Positions 61,262 to 64,000 of a stretch of DNA of 64,000 bases are shown here, one piece after another; position 1 is the stretch's first letter, and the number at the start of each line of letters is the position of its first letter. Source of the DNA: Hamadaea flava. GTDB taxonomy: Bacteria > Actinomycetota > Actinomycetes > Mycobacteriales > Micromonosporaceae. A program made the translations under genes and the position numbers. Where the stretch lies: the NCBI RefSeq assembly GCF_024172085.1, contig NZ_JAMZDZ010000001.1:1674001-1738000 (forward strand). Reading direction: 5' to 3'. The notes below the pieces were generated by a model. It had not been told where the DNA came from. It saw only the letters and a program-made list of their open reading frames with translations, and made no database searches.

Positions 61262-62358
61262 CCGATCCCCGCGTTCCATCGCGCAACGGCGTCGGCGGCA
61301 TCCGTCGCCGCGATCACCCCGGCGGCCGGCTCGGTGCCGCTGAACCGGATCACGGTGTCCGGTCGCCACCGCTCGACGACGTCGTCCGGCCCGCCGATCA
61401 CGACGAGCGCGCCGCCCGGGCGCGTGGCGCCGAGCCGCTCGGGGACCAGCGGTGCGGAGTCCGGTGCGTCCTGATCGGCCAGACACAACGGATCCAGCAA
61501 CAGCCGGGCTTGACGGAGTCCACCGTCCACAACGGAGTCCACTCCGGAGGAGGTGACCAGGCGGCAGGGTTGGCCGGCGGTCAGGGTCGCGTACACGAGG
61601 GACGCGGCGACCTCGACGGCCTCCTCGAACTGCCCAGCGCTCAGCACGCCGGCGCGCGTGTCGAGCAACACCGTCAACCGCGCCTCGACGGGGTCGGCGT
61701 ACTCGCGGACCATCAGGCGGCCGGTCCGGGCGCTCGCCTTCCAATGCAGGTGGCGTACCTCGTCACCGACCACATACTCCCGGACCGCGCGCAGGTCCAC
61801 CGATCCGCGTACGAGGCGATCGGCGGCCGGGCCGTCGTGATGGTGCCGCGGATGTCCGGACCGGCCGGCCCGGACCCGATGCCGCCGCGGATCGACCCAC
61901 AGCTCCGCGTCACCGCCGAGCCGGTGCGCGGCCCGGACCAGGCCGAACGGGTCACTCGAGGAAAAGCTCAGCGGGCCCAGCTCATGACGACCACGCACGC
62001 CGGTCGGCAATTCATAGTGGTACGCCGCCAGCGCCCCCGGAGCCAGCGACCTGACCTGGATCCGGCGCGTCTCGGCGCCCACGCGGTCCTCGACGGTGAA
62101 CGCGGCCAGCCACCGGTGCGCTGGGTTGCGTACGACGAGCGACGCCAACGCGGGCCGCCCCCGCTCGACCCGCTCGGGATCGACGGTCCTGCTGAGCTGG
62201 ACCGCCGGGCGGAATCGCGCGAGCAGCAACGCCAGCGACACCGCGCCGACGGCGGCACCGCCGATCATCCGCACCACGGCGAACCCTGCGTACTCGCCCA
62301 GCAGGTAGCAGCCGATCCCACCGGCGAGCAGGGCCACGCCACGACGCGTGAGCCGCAC
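61258..62358 (-). CDS. DUF58 (von Willebrand-like) membrane protein
   Basis: A 366-residue protein with two N-terminal membrane helices (about 8-48) and a DUF58 core with VDLRAVREYVVGDEVRHLHWKASARTGRLMVREY, the family signature. DUF58 proteins are regularly linked to MoxR ATPases. GTG start; 2 bases after the MoxR stop and overlapping the transglutaminase-like start. Confidence 0.94.
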   Translation of the reverse strand: MRLTRRGVALLAGGIGCYLLGEYAGFAVVRMIGGAAVGAVSLALLLARFRPAVQLSRTVDPERVERGRPALASLVVRNPAHRWLAAFTVEDRVGAETRRIQVRSLAPGALAAYHYELPTGVRGRHELGPLSFSSSDPFGLVRAAHRLGGDAELWVDPRRHRVRAGRSGHPRHHHDGPAADRLVRGSVDLRAVREYVVGDEVRHLHWKASARTGRLMVREYADPVEARLTVLLDTRAGVLSAGQFEEAVEVAASLVYATLTAGQPCRLVTSSGVDSVVDGGLRQARLLLDPLCLADQDAPDSAPLVPERLGATRPGGALVVIGGPDDVVERWRPDTVIRFSGTEPAAGVIAATDAADAVARWNAGIG

Positions 62359-62360
62359 GG

Positions 62361-63311
62361 CTACCGGCCGGCCAGGGCCGTCGGCACCGCCGTGTCGGCC
62401 AGCAGTTCGGCCACGATGTCGTCGGCCTGCCGCTGCCGCAGCTCCGCCTCCGGGGTGAGCACCAGCCGATGGTGCAGCACCGGCCGGGCCATGTCCTTCA
62501 CGTCGTCCGGGGTCACGAAGTCGCGCCCGTGCGTGGCGGCGAACGCCTGCGCGGCCCGGATCAGCGCGATGCTTCCCCGGGGACTGGCGCCGTACCGCAC
62601 ATGCGGGTGCTCCCGGCTCGCCGCGGCCAGCCGGACCGCGTACGAGACGACCTCGGGGTCGACGTGACCGGCCCGCACGGTGGTGATCACCTGTTGAAGT
62701 TCGTCGAGGGAGAGCACCGGCTCCAGCCGGTGGGGCGAGATCCCGGCTCGGTCGCCCTGGACGGCCCGGGTCTCGGCGTCATGATCGGGGTAGCCGATGG
62801 ACAGTCGCATCAGGAATCGGTCGAGCTGGGCCTCCGGCAGCCGATAGGTGCCTTCCATCTCGATCGGGTTCTGCGTCGCCACGACCATGAAGGGGCGCGG
62901 GACGTCGTGGCCCACCGAGTCGACCGTCACCCGGTTCTCCGCCATCACCTCCAGCAGCGCGGCCTGGGTCTTCGGCGTACCGCGGTTGATCTCGTCGGCC
63001 AGCACCACGTGAGCGAAGATCCCGCCCGGGTGGAACTGGAACTGCTCGGTGCTCTGGTGATACACCATCACGCCGGTGATGTCGCTGGGCAGCAGATCCG
63101 GGGTGAACTGGATCCGGTTCCACGCGCCGCCGACACTGGCGGCCAGGCACCGGGCGAGCGTGGTCTTGCCGACGCCGGGCACGTCCTCGATGAGCAGGTG
63201 GCCCTCGGCGAACAGCGTCGTCACGGCCAGCCGCACCGCGTCCGGCTTGCCGTGCAGCACCTGCTGCACGTTGCCGGCGATCAGGTTGTACGCGTCACCG
63301 GGGGCCGTCAT
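62361..63311 (-). CDS. MoxR-type AAA ATPase
   Basis: A 316-residue AAA+ protein: Walker A DVPGVGKTT, Walker B VVLADEINRGTPKTQAALLEVMAE, sensor 1 in VATQNPIEMEGTYRLPEAQLDRF and the C-terminal sensor 2 Arg in GASPRGS. MoxR ATPases act as chaperones on von Willebrand or DUF58 partners, here the next gene. It overlaps the fibronectin-type gene by 4 bases (ATGA). Confidence 0.95.
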   Translation of the reverse strand: MTAPGDAYNLIAGNVQQVLHGKPDAVRLAVTTLFAEGHLLIEDVPGVGKTTLARCLAASVGGAWNRIQFTPDLLPSDITGVMVYHQSTEQFQFHPGGIFAHVVLADEINRGTPKTQAALLEVMAENRVTVDSVGHDVPRPFMVVATQNPIEMEGTYRLPEAQLDRFLMRLSIGYPDHDAETRAVQGDRAGISPHRLEPVLSLDELQQVITTVRAGHVDPEVVSYAVRLAAASREHPHVRYGASPRGSIALIRAAQAFAATHGRDFVTPDDVKDMARPVLHHRLVLTPEAELRQRQADDIVAELLADTAVPTALAGR

Positions 63312-64000
63312 GGCATCGGCACGACGGCGGGGATCAGCGCGCTGCCGGTCCCGCCCTTGATCTGCGACCCGGATCCGTAGCGCGTCACCGCGTACACCGT
63401 GACCGTGATGGCCGCCGTGGTGTTGAAGATGTTGGCGTAGGCGGCCTTCTCGGTCGTCACCGTCTGATCGGGCTGGTCGGGCACCTTCACAACGTAGTGC
63501 ACCAGGGTGGCTCCGTGCAGGGCCGGACGGGCCCAGACCACGGTGATCGGCCGGGTTCCGAACCACACGCTGGGCACCTGCACGGTGATCACCGGCTTCC
63601 CGGCGGCCGGCGAGGGCATCGCGACTCGGACGCCGGTGCCGGGACCGCGGCCGGACCCGTTCTCCGCGGTCACCGTGATGACGTGGGTCGTCCCGTTGGC
63701 CAGGCCGGTCACCGTGGCGGACGTGGCCGAGCCGCCGACCCGGGTCGACCCGCCCGGCCAGGACAGCCGGTACGCCGTCACCGGCGAGCCGTTCGAGGCG
63801 GGCGGCGACCATCGGACGGTCGCGGTACGGTCCCCGGCCGTGGCGGTCACGTTGCGAGGCGCGCCCGGCACGGAGGGCCCGCCGGGTTGGCCCGGCGCGG
63901 TGGTGGTCCCGGTGGTCGGGGTCTGCCTGGGCGGCGTCGACGTCGTGGTCGGGTGTGGCGACGTGCCGCCCACCGCCACCTTGGTCACGACGCCGTTCTC
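63308..64000 (-). CDS. fibronectin type III protein, N-terminus cut by window edge
   Basis: The C-terminal 230 codons of a larger gene; the frame stays open to base 64000, so its start lies outside. After a Pro/Thr-rich linker, residues form two fibronectin-III-like modules (APRNVTATAGDRTATVRWSPP ... and PVITVQVPSVWFGTRPITVVWARP ...). Such proteins at the head of MoxR-DUF58-transglutaminase-like operons are usually membrane-anchored and extracellular. It overlaps moxR by 4 bases. Confidence 0.85.
   Translation of the reverse strand, partial: ENGVVTKVAVGGTSPHPTTTSTPPRQTPTTGTTTAPGQPGGPSVPGAPRNVTATAGDRTATVRWSPPASNGSPVTAYRLSWPGGSTRVGGSATSATVTGLANGTTHVITVTAENGSGRGPGTGVRVAMPSPAAGKPVITVQVPSVWFGTRPITVVWARPALHGATLVHYVVKVPDQPDQTVTTEKAAYANIFNTTAAITVTVYAVTRYGSGSQIKGGTGSALIPAVVPMP

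Overview
This window looks like a chromosomal segment of a filamentous, high-GC actinomycete, most likely Micromonosporaceae. That placement is inferred from very high GC, strong G/C third-position bias, frequent GTG starts, GTGA/ATGA gene overlaps, a type VII (ESX) secretion locus and an actinobacterial sugar-ABC operon without its own ATPase. I read 49 protein genes, two of them cut by the window edges. I saw no rRNA, tRNA, CRISPR array, insertion sequence or phage gene. No gene-free stretch exceeds 300 bases; the longest are about 165-190 bases and hold putative operators or promoters.

Region 1 (1-11.4 kb) is mixed: a truncated secreted protein, an unusual one-chain fusion of an ECF sigma factor, a zinc anti-sigma-like motif, a membrane helix and an extracellular CAP domain, a GNAT acetyltransferase, GT8 and GT2 glycosyltransferases, a NarL-type two-component system, a membrane-anchored alpha/beta hydrolase and a large secreted subtilase. 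A long palindrome sits at 2661-2714.

Region 2 (11.4-31.5 kb) is a polysaccharide-utilisation region. It holds a GH38 mannosidase with a GntR-LacI type regulator and a divergent esterase-ThuA pair, an F420-type oxidoreductase, a ManD-like dehydratase, secreted beta-propeller and GH9 cellulase genes, a DeoR-LacI type regulator, a 2-hydroxyacid dehydrogenase, and a five-gene operon (lipoprotein, two permeases, sugar isomerase, Gfo/Idh/MocA oxidoreductase) whose genes all overlap by 4 bases. Inverted repeats near both regulators suggest local autoregulated control.

Region 3 (31.6-59.2 kb) is a dispersed type VII secretion locus. It contains EccC with PPE/ESX-like candidate substrates, two small ESX-sized proteins, a mycosin, a YbaB-WXG-giant protein module (the giant is 2567 residues), an OmpR-type two-component system, a LuxR regulator translationally coupled to a beta-helix/AAA (EccA-like) ATPase and a second OmpR regulator, then EccB and EccD, and a divergent kinase-like protein lacking the catalytic HRD aspartate. 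No EccE-like gene is visible. Region 4 (59.2-64 kb) is a MoxR-DUF58-transglutaminase-like operon led by a fibronectin-III protein that runs off the window; its transglutaminase-like domain lacks the catalytic Cys and His.

The most unusual items are the sigma/CAP fusion, the giant ESX-linked protein with an internal PD-(D/E)XK-like motif, the two apparent pseudoenzymes flanking the eccD end of the secretion locus, and the shared C-terminal tails of the PPE-like proteins.
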